From the NCBI GenBank assembly GCA_963798655.1, contig CAWCUH010000007.1, positions 186,001 to 250,000 on the forward strand: 64,000 nucleotides of DNA, read 5' to 3'. The DNA comes from CAVSMC01 sp963798655 (lineage in GTDB: Bacteria; Pseudomonadota; Gammaproteobacteria; Burkholderiales; Casimicrobiaceae). The position numbers and the translations under genes were made by a program. This document shows, piece by piece, positions 27,182 through 39,478 of this stretch. A model generated the notes under the pieces. It was not told the origin of the DNA. It did no database searches and was given only the letters and a program-made list of their open reading frames with translations. How positions within the stretch are numbered: the first letter of the stretch is position 1; each line of letters starts with the position of its first letter.

Positions 27182-27601
27182 GATGGAGCCTATCGCTGCA
27201 TGCGCCGCAAAATGATCGGCGCGCCGCACGAGGCGGCGAAAGCGGCACGACGGGCGGGTGTAACCGGGAAAACTGCCGTTGCCGGAACCCGCCTTGCGCC
27301 TGGCGGGTGTTGCCGGCCTGGCGGCTAACGCGAAGCGCTGCGCAGAATCGGATGCACGATCCGCGCGCATCGCATGCGCGACGGCGATGCCGGGCCGCCG
27401 GCACACGAAATCGCCGCGCCGCCGGACATTGCGGCGGCGATCGGCGAAGGCTTGTACACGTTGAACATGGGCGTCGCGTTGCGTCGTGCGTTTGTTATGG
27501 CAGCGATTCTACGCGCGGCGGATCGACGCGGCAATGCGCGTCGCCGTCATTCGGGCCGCCGCAACCGCGGTTCGTCGCATCGGCGCAACGGGCGGCGCGC
27601 G
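27182..27601. other. 420-bp stretch without a supported gene
   Basis: This lies between the MFS start and the end of the binding-protein gene, both on the minus strand. It contains a hairpin-like AACCCGCC...GGCGGGTGTT at about 27287-27310. A 47-codon minus-strand reading frame beginning MFNVYKPSPIAAAMSGG ends at 27325; it has no visible ribosome site or family. I do not call a gene. The MFS promoter should lie just above 27181. Confidence 0.5.
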
Positions 27602-29392
27602 TCAGAACGCGCCGCGGCGACGTTCGTTGTCGACGTCGAAATACATCCACGGATGGGCAATGAACGGGTTGTACTTGTACCCGACGACCCACGGCTGCAC
27701 GACCACGTTCTCGTAGCGGTACACGCTCATGTTCCACGGCGCGTACACGGTGACGAGCTCGGACATCTTCTGCATCAGCTTGTTGCGCTCCGCCCCATCG
27801 GGCATCGCGCGCGCCTGCTGGTAGAGCTTGTCGTACTCGGGCAGCCTGAACCGCGCGAGATTCGAGAATCCGCCGTTCGGTCCGTACAGCAGGCCGAGGA
27901 AGCCGAAGCCCTCCGGCGTCGTGTTGATGTTGCCGAGCGTGAACATCTGTAGCTGCCCGTAGCGTCCGGCCTTCAGCAGATCGGGCCACTTCTGCTTGAC
28001 GAACTCGACCTTGAGCCCGACGGCGCTCATGCTTCGCTGCCACAGCTCGTCGTACTGGCGGTCGATCGCCGACGGCGCCGACGCGAGGTGCAGCACGAGC
28101 GGCTGTCCGTTCGGCTGCTCGCGGAAGCCGTCGCCGTCGCGATCCCTGTATCCGAACCGATCGAGCAGCGCGCGTGCAGCGGCGGGATCGAAGTGCAGCG
28201 CGCTCTTGAGGTTGGGGTTGTACCCGGTCACGTTCGGCGGAACCGGCTGCGTCGCCGGGATCGCCTGGCCCATCCGAATCACGCGGATCTCTTCGGGAAC
28301 GTTGTACGCCATGCCGATCGCGCGGCGAAGCGCAACCTTGTCCGGTGTGTAGCCGCCGACGACCGCATCCTCCATGTTGAAGTACGTGTAGGTGATCGCC
28401 GGCTGGATGCCGCGCGCCAGCGTAACGCCGCGCTGCGCAAGCCGCGCCTTCAGCTTGCCATTCGCGTCGACGACGTTGTCGATCAGCTCGTTCGGCACGG
28501 CGACGTAGTCGAGATTGCCTTGCTCGAAGGCGAGCAGCCGCGGGTTCGACTCCTCGATGACGGCGATCTCGACGCGGCCGACGATCGGCAGCTTCTTGCC
28601 CTTGAGCTTCGCGACGAACGCACGATCGCCCGGCTCGCCGCCGTCGGGATAGCGCTCGTCGCGGAACTGCGGATTCGCTTCCAGCACGATCCGCTGGCCG
28701 CGCCGCCACTCCTTCAGCCTGTACGGCCCGGTGCCGACGGGATTCGCCATCACCCAGCCGCTCGCGTCGCCGTACGCCTCGACGACCTCGCGTGCGACGG
28801 CGGCGAGCGGCGTCGTCGTTAGGTTCGAGAGAAGCTCGGCGTCCGGGAAGTTGAGCTTCAGCAGGATCGTGTAGCGGTCGATCGCCTGCAGACCTTCGAT
28901 CGGCGCGTCGTAGTCGAACTTGCCGGTCTGCCTGGCCTTCTCGACAACCGCCTCGGCGCCGACGAACCGGCCCTCGATCATCTGCAGCGCGTTCGCGCGC
29001 ATGTTCGGATCGAGGATGCGCTTCCACGAATAGACGTAGTCGGCGGCGACGAGCTCGCGCTTCTTCCCCTTGAACGCCGGATCGTCGGTGAAGTAGATGC
29101 CGGGCTTCACGCGGATCGTCCACGTCTTGCCGTCGGCCGAGATCTCGGGCAGCGCGACAGCCGTGTTCGGCTCGAGCGTGTACGGCCGCGCGAGGTAGTC
29201 GTAGCGGTACAGCGGATCGAAGATCGCGCGATTCACGTACTGCGAATAGATATCGCCGGCCGGCTGCGGATCGAACCCGGTCTCGGCGACCGGGAACGCG
29301 ACGCGCAGCACCTTGTCCATGTCGGCGGCGCAGGCCGCGCCGGACAGCGCGAGCGCGAGCGCGAGCCCGACGACGCGCGCGTGCATCGTCAT
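27602..29392 (-). CDS. Extracellular solute-binding protein family 5 (oligopeptide/dipeptide ABC receptor)
   Basis: A 596-aa periplasmic receptor of the OppA/DppA family. The signal peptide MTMHARVVGLALALALSGAA ends at about ACAADMDKVLR. Family features: the early TGFDPQPAGDIYSQYVNRAIFDPLYRYD, the PEISADGKTWTIRVKPGIYFTDDPAFKG segment, GTGPYRLKEWRRGQRIVLEANPQF, and RRAIGMAYNVPEEI. ATG 29392 overlaps the gpx TGA in ATGA; an internal ATG at 29386 is the alternative. No permease or ATPase genes follow, so the partner transporter is elsewhere. Ligand unknown. Confidence 0.9.
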   Translation of the reverse strand: MTMHARVVGLALALALSGAACAADMDKVLRVAFPVAETGFDPQPAGDIYSQYVNRAIFDPLYRYDYLARPYTLEPNTAVALPEISADGKTWTIRVKPGIYFTDDPAFKGKKRELVAADYVYSWKRILDPNMRANALQMIEGRFVGAEAVVEKARQTGKFDYDAPIEGLQAIDRYTILLKLNFPDAELLSNLTTTPLAAVAREVVEAYGDASGWVMANPVGTGPYRLKEWRRGQRIVLEANPQFRDERYPDGGEPGDRAFVAKLKGKKLPIVGRVEIAVIEESNPRLLAFEQGNLDYVAVPNELIDNVVDANGKLKARLAQRGVTLARGIQPAITYTYFNMEDAVVGGYTPDKVALRRAIGMAYNVPEEIRVIRMGQAIPATQPVPPNVTGYNPNLKSALHFDPAAARALLDRFGYRDRDGDGFREQPNGQPLVLHLASAPSAIDRQYDELWQRSMSAVGLKVEFVKQKWPDLLKAGRYGQLQMFTLGNINTTPEGFGFLGLLYGPNGGFSNLARFRLPEYDKLYQQARAMPDGAERNKLMQKMSELVTVYAPWNMSVYRYENVVVQPWVVGYKYNPFIAHPWMYFDVDNERRRGAF

Positions 29393-29880
29393 GACGGCGC
29401 ACCCAGCAGCTTCTCGATGTCGGCGGCGATTTCCTGCGGCTCGGTCTTCGGCGCATAGCGCTCGACGACGTTGCCGTCGCGGTCGACGAGAAACTTGGTG
29501 AAGTTCCACTTGATCGCTTCCGAGCCGAGCAGCCCGGGCTTCGCCTTCTTCAGATACCGGTACAGCGGTGCTGCGTCGTCGCCGTTGACGTCGACCTTGG
29601 CGAACATCGGGAACGTCACGCCGTAATTCAACTCGCAGAACGACGCGATCTGCTGTTCGCTTCCCGGCTCCTGCGCGCCGAACTGGTTGCACGGAAATCC
29701 GAGCACCGCGAGCCCCTTGCCGCCGAGCCGCTCGTGCAGCGCCTCGAGCCCCTTGTACTGCGGCGTGAACCCGCACTCGCTCGCGGTGTTCACGATCAGC
29801 AGCACCTTGCCCTTGTAGCGGCCGAGGTCGACCGCCTTGCCGTGGATATCCTTGACGCTGAAATCGTAGATGCTGGCCAT
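29389..29880 (-). CDS. Glutathione peroxidase family protein (thiol peroxidase)
   Basis: A 163-aa GPx/BtuE-type peroxidase that reduces H2O2 or lipid hydroperoxides. The catalytic Cys is in NTASECGFTPQYKGLEALHE (about residues 31-50). The catalytic Gln region is GFPCNQFGAQEPG, whose Cys is the usual resolving candidate in thioredoxin-dependent forms. The Trp/Asn pair is in IKWNFTKFLVDRDGNVVERY. Cysteine rather than selenocysteine is used. It is coupled by a 4-bp overlap to the oligopeptide-type receptor gene, an unusual pairing. Confidence 0.93.
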   Translation of the reverse strand: MASIYDFSVKDIHGKAVDLGRYKGKVLLIVNTASECGFTPQYKGLEALHERLGGKGLAVLGFPCNQFGAQEPGSEQQIASFCELNYGVTFPMFAKVDVNGDDAAPLYRYLKKAKPGLLGSEAIKWNFTKFLVDRDGNVVERYAPKTEPQEIAADIEKLLGAPS

Positions 29881-29931
29881 GGCGCTCGCCGGGTGAAATG
29901 CGGTCGGTAAGTATGCGCTCCTGCCGCCCGC

Positions 29932-33589
<3,658 letters not shown>

Positions 33590-33729
33590 CGGATCGGGCG
33601 CAGGCGTCGCGCCATTATATCGAGGGGTGCGCGACCGTTCGCCGCGTCCGGCCCCCGCGATTTATGGTAATAATTGCGCTCGCCGCGGCATCGCTCGCCC
33701 AGGTCCGCCGCCATCACGGAGAATCCGCC

Positions 33730-34692
33730 ATGAAACGCATCGCTTTCGCCATTGCGCTCGCCGTTGCGCTGCCCGTCGCCGCGCAGACGAAATGGGACAT
33801 GCCGACCGCGTATCCGGCGAACAATTTCCACACCGAGAACATCCAGCAGTTCGTGAACGACGTCGACAAGGCGAGCGGCGGCAAGCTCAAGATCACGATC
33901 CACGCCAACGCGTCGCTGTTCAAGGCGCCGGAGATCAAGCGCGCGATTCAGGGCGGGCAAGCGCAGGCCGGCGAAATCCTGCTCGTCAATTTCGAGAACG
34001 AGGATCCGCTGTACGGACTCGACGGCGTGCCCTTCCTCGCGACGTCGTACGCCGGCGCGCTCAAGCTGTACAAGGCCGAGCGCAGGGCGCTCGAGGACAA
34101 GCTCGCGAAGCAAGGCATCAAGCTCCTGTACACGGTGCCGTGGCCGCCGCAGGGCATCTTCACCAAGCGGACGCTTTCGAGCGCAAGCGACATGAAGGGT
34201 CTCAAGTGGCGCGCGTACAGCCCGGCCACGGCCAAGATCGCCGAGCTCGTCGGCGCGCAGCCGATGACGGTGCAGGCGGCCGAAGTGTCGCAGGCGCTCG
34301 CGACCGGCGTCATCGATTCGTACATGTCGTCGGGCGCGACGGGCTACGACTCGAAGACGTACGAGCACATCAAGAACTTCTACGATACGCAGGCGTGGCT
34401 GCCCAAGAACGCCATCATCGTGAATCAGAAGGCGTTCGACGCGCTCGACAAGCCGACGCAGCAGGCACTGCTCAAAGCCGCCGCCGACGCCGAGTCGCGC
34501 GGCTGGAAGCTCTCGGAGGAGAAGAACGCGTGGTACGTCGAGCAGTTGAAGCAGAAGGGCATGGCGATCATCAAGCCGTCCGAGCAGCTCACGGCCGACC
34601 TGCGCAAGGTCGGCAACTACATGCTCGCCGAGTGGATCCGCAAGGCGGGGCCCGAAGGCCGCAAGGTGATCGACGCGTATCGCGCGATGTGA
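33730..34692 (+). CDS. dctP: TRAP transporter solute-binding protein (DctP family)
   Basis: The 320-aa periplasmic receptor of a TRAP transporter. The signal peptide MKRIAFAIALAVALPVAAQ is cleaved before TKWDMPTAYPANNFHTENIQ. DctP features include GGKLKITIHANASLFKAPEIKRAIQGGQAQAGEIL and the substrate-carboxylate Arg region LKWRAYSPATAKIAELVGAQP. The ATG at 33730 has GGAG nine bases upstream. The ORF could open earlier at 33664, but the signal peptide fixes the start. It heads dctP-dctQ-dctM. The divergent 5-oxoprolinase suggests, without proof, an oxoproline-like or other carboxylate ligand. Confidence 0.92.
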   Translation: MKRIAFAIALAVALPVAAQTKWDMPTAYPANNFHTENIQQFVNDVDKASGGKLKITIHANASLFKAPEIKRAIQGGQAQAGEILLVNFENEDPLYGLDGVPFLATSYAGALKLYKAERRALEDKLAKQGIKLLYTVPWPPQGIFTKRTLSSASDMKGLKWRAYSPATAKIAELVGAQPMTVQAAEVSQALATGVIDSYMSSGATGYDSKTYEHIKNFYDTQAWLPKNAIIVNQKAFDALDKPTQQALLKAAADAESRGWKLSEEKNAWYVEQLKQKGMAIIKPSEQLTADLRKVGNYMLAEWIRKAGPEGRKVIDAYRAM

Positions 34693-34699
34693 CGCGGCG

Positions 34700-35209
34700 G
34701 TGCGCCGGTTCCTCGATCGCCTGTACGACGCCGCCGGCTACCTGGCGGCGTTTTTCTTGGTCGGTACGCTCGCGATGGTGCTGCTCGCGGTCGCCGGCCG
34801 GCTGCTCGGCTTCCTCGTTCCGGGAACGGACGCTTACGCCGGCTACTGCATGGCGGCGAGCGGGTTCCTCGCGCTCGCGCATACGCTGAAGCGCGGCGAG
34901 CATATCCGCGTGACATTGTTTCTCGAGCATTCGCCACCGCGGCTGCGCACGACGCTCGAGCGCGCGTCGCTCGCGATCGCGACGGTGCTTGCGGTGCTGT
35001 TCGCGTACTACAGTGCGCGCCTCGCGTGGCAGTCGTACGACTTCAACGACATCTCGACGGCGAACGACGCGACGCCTTTGTGGATCCCGCAGATCGCGAT
35101 GGCGGCGGGAACGCTGCTGCTCGCCGTGGCACTGGTCGACGAACTGCTGCTCGAGCTTCGCGGGCGGCGCCGCCTGCTGCAGCCGGGCGAGGCGCCGCGC
35201 AGCGAATAG
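34700..35209 (+). CDS. dctQ: TRAP transporter small permease (DctQ family)
   Basis: A 169-aa membrane protein with four helices, at roughly residues 11-37, 46-62, 88-105 and 130-150. The typical DctQ stretch AGYCMAASGFLALAHTLKRGEHIRVTLFL is present. The start is the GTG at 34700, eight bases after the dctP stop. It forms the transport complex with DctM in the inner membrane. Confidence 0.88.
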   Translation: MRRFLDRLYDAAGYLAAFFLVGTLAMVLLAVAGRLLGFLVPGTDAYAGYCMAASGFLALAHTLKRGEHIRVTLFLEHSPPRLRTTLERASLAIATVLAVLFAYYSARLAWQSYDFNDISTANDATPLWIPQIAMAAGTLLLAVALVDELLLELRGRRRLLQPGEAPRSE

Positions 35210-35216
35210 CTCGCAC

Positions 35217-36518
35217 ATGGACGCGCTCATCACGACGCTGCTGATCGTCGCGCTCTTCGTGCTGCTCGGCAGCGGCGTATGGATCGGGCTCGCGCTCGCC
35301 GGCGTCGCCTGGGTAGGCATGGAGCTCTTCAGCGCGCGGCCCGCCGGCGACGCGATGGCGGTGACGATCTGGGGCAGCGCGTCGTCGTGGACGCTGACCG
35401 CGCTGCCCCTCTTCTGCTGGATGGGCGAGATCCTCTTTCGCACGCGGCTCTCGGACGACATGTTCCGCGGCCTCGCGCCGTGGCTCGAGCGGCTGCCCGG
35501 GCGGCTGCTGCACACGAACATCATCGGCTGCACGATCTTCGCCGCCGTGTCGGGCAGCTCGACCGCGACGTGCGCGACGATCGGCAAGATGACGCTACCC
35601 GAGCTCGCGCGTCGCGGATATCCCGAGGCGATCACGGTCGGCACGCTCGCCGGCGCCGGCACGCTCGGCCTTCTGATCCCGCCATCGATCATCATGATCG
35701 TCTACGGCGTCACGGCGAACGTGTCGATCGCGCAACTTTTCATCGCGGGTGTCGTGCCGGGCATCCTGCTCGCCGCGCTCTTCTCCGGCTACATCGTCGT
35801 CTGGGCGCTCGCGCATCCGGACGCGATCCCGGCTACCGTCGAGCGGACGACGATCGCGCAGAAGCTCAACGCGTCGCGCCACCTGATCCCGGTGCTCGCG
35901 CTCATCGCCGCGGTGCTCGGATCGATCTATGCGGGCGTCGCCACGGCGACCGAGGCCGCGGCGTTCGGCGTCGTCGGTGCGCTCGTCGTCTCCGCGCTGC
36001 AGCGGTCGATGAGCCGCGATACGTTCGTCGCGAGCCTGCTCGGCGCAACGCGGCTCTATTGCATGATCGCGCTGATCCTGGCCGGCGCGGCGTTCCTCAC
36101 GCTTGCGATGGGCTACATCGGGCTGCCGCGCCATCTCGCCGAATGGATCGGCGGACTCGGCCTGCCGCCTTTCGCGCTCGTCGTTGCGCTCGCCGTGTTC
36201 TACATCGTGCTCGGATGCTTCCTCGACGGCATCTCGATGGTCGTTCTGACGATGGGCGTCATCCTGCCGACCGTCGAGAAAGCCGGCATCGACCTGCTGT
36301 GGTTCGGCATCTTCCTCGTCATCGTCGTCGAGATGGCGCAGATCACCCCGCCGGTCGGATTCAACCTGTTCGTGCTGCAAGGGATGACGCAAAGGCAGAT
36401 CACGTGGATTGCGCGGCAGGCGCTGCCGATGTTCTCGCTGATGGCGCTCGCCGTGCTCGCGATCTGGTTCGTTCCGGACCTCGTCACGGCGTTGCCGCGG
36501 CAGATGAAGCTCGGCTGA
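35217..36518 (+). CDS. dctM: TRAP transporter large permease (DctM family)
   Basis: A 433-aa, twelve-helix permease that drives solute uptake with the sodium gradient. Hallmarks are SGSSTATCATIGKMTLPELARRGYP, the following GTLAGAGTLGLLIPPSIIMIVYG and the C-terminal VVEMAQITPPVGFNLFVLQGMT. The start ATG 35217 (MDALITTLLIVALFVLL) comes seven bases after the dctQ stop. The next gene, ogt, begins three bases after its stop, so ogt and xerD may be read from the same transcript. Confidence 0.92.
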   Translation: MDALITTLLIVALFVLLGSGVWIGLALAGVAWVGMELFSARPAGDAMAVTIWGSASSWTLTALPLFCWMGEILFRTRLSDDMFRGLAPWLERLPGRLLHTNIIGCTIFAAVSGSSTATCATIGKMTLPELARRGYPEAITVGTLAGAGTLGLLIPPSIIMIVYGVTANVSIAQLFIAGVVPGILLAALFSGYIVVWALAHPDAIPATVERTTIAQKLNASRHLIPVLALIAAVLGSIYAGVATATEAAAFGVVGALVVSALQRSMSRDTFVASLLGATRLYCMIALILAGAAFLTLAMGYIGLPRHLAEWIGGLGLPPFALVVALAVFYIVLGCFLDGISMVVLTMGVILPTVEKAGIDLLWFGIFLVIVVEMAQITPPVGFNLFVLQGMTQRQITWIARQALPMFSLMALAVLAIWFVPDLVTALPRQMKLG

Positions 36519-36520
36519 TC

Positions 36521-37048
36521 GTGGCAACGGCGAACGGACGGGCAGCAGCAGCGCCGATCGGATCGGCAGCATGGCGCGCGCCGTTCGCCGTGCTCGCGCT
36601 CGCGACCGACGGCCGCGCGCTCACCGCGCTTCACTTCCGTCCGCTCGACGCGCCGCTGATCGCACCGTCGGACGCGATCGCCGAGCGCGCGGTGCGCGAG
36701 CTCGAGCGCTACGTGAGCGACCCGCAATTCCGCTTCACGCTGCCGCTCGCACCGCGCGGCAGCGCGTTCCAGCATCGCGTGTGGGACGCGATCTGCGCGA
36801 TCGCGCCCGGCGAGACGCGCACGTACGGCGATCTCGCGCAATGCGTGCAGTCGGCCGCGCGTGCCGTGGGCCAGGCGTGCGGCGCGAATCCGATCGCGCT
36901 GATCGTGCCGTGCCATCGTGTCGTCGCCGGCGGAGGCGCACTCGGCGGGTTCATGCATCGCGCCGAAGGCGATCCGCTCGCGATCAAGCGCTGGCTGCTC
37001 GCGCACGAGCGGGCGTGCGCGCGAGCTCCTCTGACGCTGCGGCCATGA
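36521..37048 (+). CDS. ogt: Methylated-DNA--protein-cysteine methyltransferase
   Basis: Ogt/MGMT removes alkyl groups from O6-alkylguanine onto its own Cys in a suicide reaction. It has about 175 aa. The C-terminal DNA-binding/active domain reads AFQHRVWDAICAIAPGETRTYGDLA, then GANPIALIVPCHRVVAGGGALGGF with the acceptor Cys in PCHRV, and ends EGDPLAIKRWLLAHE. The N-terminal ribonuclease-like domain is short. The start is the GTG at 36521. The last four bases overlap the xerD ATG (ATGA). Confidence 0.92.
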   Translation: MATANGRAAAAPIGSAAWRAPFAVLALATDGRALTALHFRPLDAPLIAPSDAIAERAVRELERYVSDPQFRFTLPLAPRGSAFQHRVWDAICAIAPGETRTYGDLAQCVQSAARAVGQACGANPIALIVPCHRVVAGGGALGGFMHRAEGDPLAIKRWLLAHERACARAPLTLRP

Positions 37049-37944
37049 GCGATGATGCGACCGCGCTGATCGATGCGTTCTGCGATCAGGTATGGCTGCA
37101 GGACGGGCTCGCCGCGACGTCGCTCGCGAGCTACCGCCGCGATCTCGTCGCATGGGCCGACTGGCTGCGTGCACGGGGCGGCACGATGCTCGCCGCGCAA
37201 CGGCACGACGTCGAAGGCTGGCTCGCGCACCAGTTCGCCGGCAAGGCGAAGGCCACGTCGATCGCGCGTCGGCTCTCGGCGGTGCGCCGCTTCTACGCGC
37301 TGCAGATGCAAAGCGGACGGCTCGTGCGCGATCCGTCGCTGCGCGTGCGATCGCCGAAGCTGCCGCGCCGATTGCCGAAGAACCTGAGCGAAGCGCAGGT
37401 CGAGGCGCTGCTCGGCGCACCGGACGTCGAGACGGCGCTCGGCTTGCGCGATCGCGCGATGCTCGAGACGCTCTATGCAAGCGGCCTGCGCGTGTCGGAG
37501 CTCGTCGGGCTCGCGATCGGTCAGGTTTCGATGGACATGGGCGTCGTGCGCGTGCTCGGCAAGGGCAGCAAGGAGCGACTGGTGCCACTCGGCGACGAGG
37601 CGATCGCGTGGGTGCGCCGCTATCTGCGCGACGTGCGGCCGGGCCTCGCCGGCGAGGCGAAGACCGACGCGCTGTTCCTCACGTCGCGCCACGGCCCGCT
37701 GACGCGGCAGGCGTTCTGGGCGCTGGTCAAGCGCTACGCCGTGCGCGCGGGCATCGCGAAATCGCAGCTTTCGCCGCACGTGCTGCGCCACGCGTTCGCG
37801 ACGCATCTGCTCAATCACGGCGCCGACCTTCGCGTCGTGCAGCTCTTGCTCGGCCACGCCGACATCACGACGACGACGATCTACACGCATGTCGCGCGCG
37901 AGCGGCTGAAGCGGCTGCACGAGCAGCACCATCCTCGCGGCTAG
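37045..37944 (+). CDS. xerD: Site-specific tyrosine recombinase XerD
   Basis: XerD resolves chromosome dimers at dif with XerC and FtsK. It has 299 aa with the N-terminal SAM-like domain (FCDQVWLQDGLAATSLASYRRDL) and the catalytic domain. The conserved Arg is in YASGLRVSELVGL, the Lys in GKGSKERLVPL, His-x-x-Arg in SPHVLRHAFATHLLNHGADL, the second His in LLGHADITTT and the nucleophilic Tyr in TIYTHVARERL. This is the housekeeping enzyme, distinct from the two recombinases of the island. It is coupled to ogt by overlap. Confidence 0.94.
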   Translation: MSDDATALIDAFCDQVWLQDGLAATSLASYRRDLVAWADWLRARGGTMLAAQRHDVEGWLAHQFAGKAKATSIARRLSAVRRFYALQMQSGRLVRDPSLRVRSPKLPRRLPKNLSEAQVEALLGAPDVETALGLRDRAMLETLYASGLRVSELVGLAIGQVSMDMGVVRVLGKGSKERLVPLGDEAIAWVRRYLRDVRPGLAGEAKTDALFLTSRHGPLTRQAFWALVKRYAVRAGIAKSQLSPHVLRHAFATHLLNHGADLRVVQLLLGHADITTTTIYTHVARERLKRLHEQHHPRG

Positions 37945-37952
37945 GGCAGGCG

Positions 37953-38435
37953 ATGGCGAGGGACAGGACACCGGCCACCGCGGCGGTGCGCGTGCTGCGC
38001 GAGCACGCCGTCGCGTTCACCGACCATCCGTACAAGTACGAGGAGCGCGGCGGCACCGCGGTGTCGGCGCGCGAGTTGGGGGTCGACGAGCACGCCGTCA
38101 TCAAGACGCTGATCATGGAAGACGACGCGAGACGGCCGCTCGTCGTGCTGATGCATGGCGACCGCGAAGTGTCGACGAAGAGCCTCGCACGTGCGATCGG
38201 CGTCAAGGCGATCGCGCCGTGCGCCCCGGCGGTCGCCGATCGCCATTCCGGATACCAGGTCGGCGGCACCAGCCCGTTCGGCACCCGCAGGACGATGCCC
38301 GTTTACCTGCAACGCACGATCGCCGATCTGCCGTACGTATACGTGAACGGCGGCCGGCGCGGCTATCTCGTCGGCATGAAGCCGGCCGAGCTCGTTCGCG
38401 TGCTGCAGCCGACGCTCGTCGACTGCGCCGCGTGA
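37953..38435 (+). CDS. ybaK: YbaK/EbsC-family aminoacyl-tRNA deacylase (Cys-tRNA(Pro)-type)
   Basis: A 160-aa trans-editing protein that hydrolyses mischarged Cys-tRNA(Pro). Family signs are RVLREHAVAFTDHPYKYEER, the catalytic Lys region EHAVIKTLIMEDDARRPLVVLMHGD and the end segment GGTSPFGTRRTMPVYLQRTI. The start ATG at 37953 is eight bases after xerD. It is convergent with folB, with a 6-bp gap. Confidence 0.9.
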   Translation: MARDRTPATAAVRVLREHAVAFTDHPYKYEERGGTAVSARELGVDEHAVIKTLIMEDDARRPLVVLMHGDREVSTKSLARAIGVKAIAPCAPAVADRHSGYQVGGTSPFGTRRTMPVYLQRTIADLPYVYVNGGRRGYLVGMKPAELVRVLQPTLVDCAA

Positions 38436-38441
38436 GCGCCG

Positions 38442-38804
38442 CTACGTCGGCGACGGCCCGCGCCGCTCGATCTGCACGCCGAGCTCCTTCACGCCGGGGA
38501 TCGGCGCGAGCTTCGCGACGCGCACTCGCACCCACGGCGAGCCGAATTCTCCGAGCACGATGTCGGCAACCGCCTGCGCGAATCGCTCGAGCAGATGATG
38601 CGGATGGTCGGCGGCGAGCGCCTTCAGCCGATCGACCACCGCCGAATAGTCGAGCGCATCGGCGAAATCGTCGGACGCAAACGCGGCTGCCGACGGAATC
38701 GAGAACTCCACGTCGAGGCGCACCGTCTGCGCGAGCTCGCGCTCCCACGCGTAGACGCCGACGCGCGTCGACACGCGCAGATCGTGGATGAAAATCGTGT
38801 TCAT
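38442..38804 (-). CDS. folB: Dihydroneopterin aldolase
   Basis: FolB cleaves 7,8-dihydroneopterin to 6-hydroxymethyl-dihydropterin and glycolaldehyde in folate synthesis. It has 120 aa. The N-terminus MNTIFIHDLRVSTRVGVYAWERE contains the conserved GVYxWER motif with the pterin-binding Glu. The segment DFADALDYSAVVDRLKALAA and HHLLERFAQAVADIVL follow the family. The catalytic Lys is in VRVAKLAPIPGVKELGVQIER. It is divergent from plsY, an arrangement common in betaproteobacteria. Confidence 0.92.
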   Translation of the reverse strand: MNTIFIHDLRVSTRVGVYAWERELAQTVRLDVEFSIPSAAAFASDDFADALDYSAVVDRLKALAADHPHHLLERFAQAVADIVLGEFGSPWVRVRVAKLAPIPGVKELGVQIERRGPSPT

Positions 38805-38838
38805 CGTCAGGCGAGCGCGACCGCGCGTAAGCGTTTGC

Positions 38839-38844
38839 TAGAAT
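38839..38844 (+). promoter_or_regulatory. Probable -10 box for plsY
   Basis: TAGAAT (38839-38844) in TTTGCTAGAATCG lies 34 bp before the plsY start. No convincing -35 box is seen 16-18 bp upstream. Confidence 0.4.
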
Positions 38845-38878
38845 CGCCGCGCATTCTAACCGACGCGTCCGCTCACCG

Positions 38879-39478
38879 TTGATCGCCTCGCTCGCGTTCG
38901 TCGTGGCCGCCTACCTTATCGGCTCGGTGTCGTTCGCCGTCGTCGTGAGCAAGGCATTCGGCTTGCCGGATCCGCACAGCTACGGCAGCGGCAATCCGGG
39001 AGCGACGAACGTGCTGCGCACCGGCAACCGGTTCGCCGCAGCGCTCACGCTCGTCGGCGACGGCGCGAAGGGCTGGCTCGCCGTGTGGCTTGCGTCCATG
39101 CTCGCGCCGACGTACGGGCTCGGCGACGGCACGATGGCCGCCGTGATGGTCGCGGTGTTCGGCGGACACCTCTTTCCCGTCTATCACCGGTTTCACGGCG
39201 GCAAAGGCGTGGCGACGGTCGCCGGAATCCTGCTCGCGCTCGCGCCGTCGCTCGTGCTCGCGCTCGCGCTCGTGTGGCTCGTCATCGCGTACGGCTTTCG
39301 CATCAGCTCGCTCGCCGCGCTGGCGGCAGCCGCGCTGGCGCCGTTCGGCGCCTTCTACGCGCTCGGCAACCGCCCGCAGGCGTGGGCGATGGTGCCGATC
39401 GCGTTGCTGCTGTTCTGGCGGCACCGCGCGAACATCCAGAAGCTCCTTGCCGGCCACGAGCGCACGATCGGCCGCTAG
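38879..39478 (+). CDS. plsY: Glycerol-3-phosphate acyltransferase PlsY
   Basis: PlsY acylates glycerol-3-phosphate with acyl-phosphate in the inner membrane, the first step of phospholipid synthesis. It has 199 aa and about five helices. The three PlsY motifs are present: YGSGNPGATNVLRTGNR (about residues 35-51), VGDGAKGWLAVW and FGGHLFPVYHRFHGGKGVAT. The start is TTG at 38879, which gives the family N-terminus LIASLAFVVAAYLIGSVSFA. It consumes the glycerol-3-phosphate supplied by GlpK and Ugp. Confidence 0.94.
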   Translation: MIASLAFVVAAYLIGSVSFAVVVSKAFGLPDPHSYGSGNPGATNVLRTGNRFAAALTLVGDGAKGWLAVWLASMLAPTYGLGDGTMAAVMVAVFGGHLFPVYHRFHGGKGVATVAGILLALAPSLVLALALVWLVIAYGFRISSLAALAAAALAPFGAFYALGNRPQAWAMVPIALLLFWRHRANIQKLLAGHERTIGR

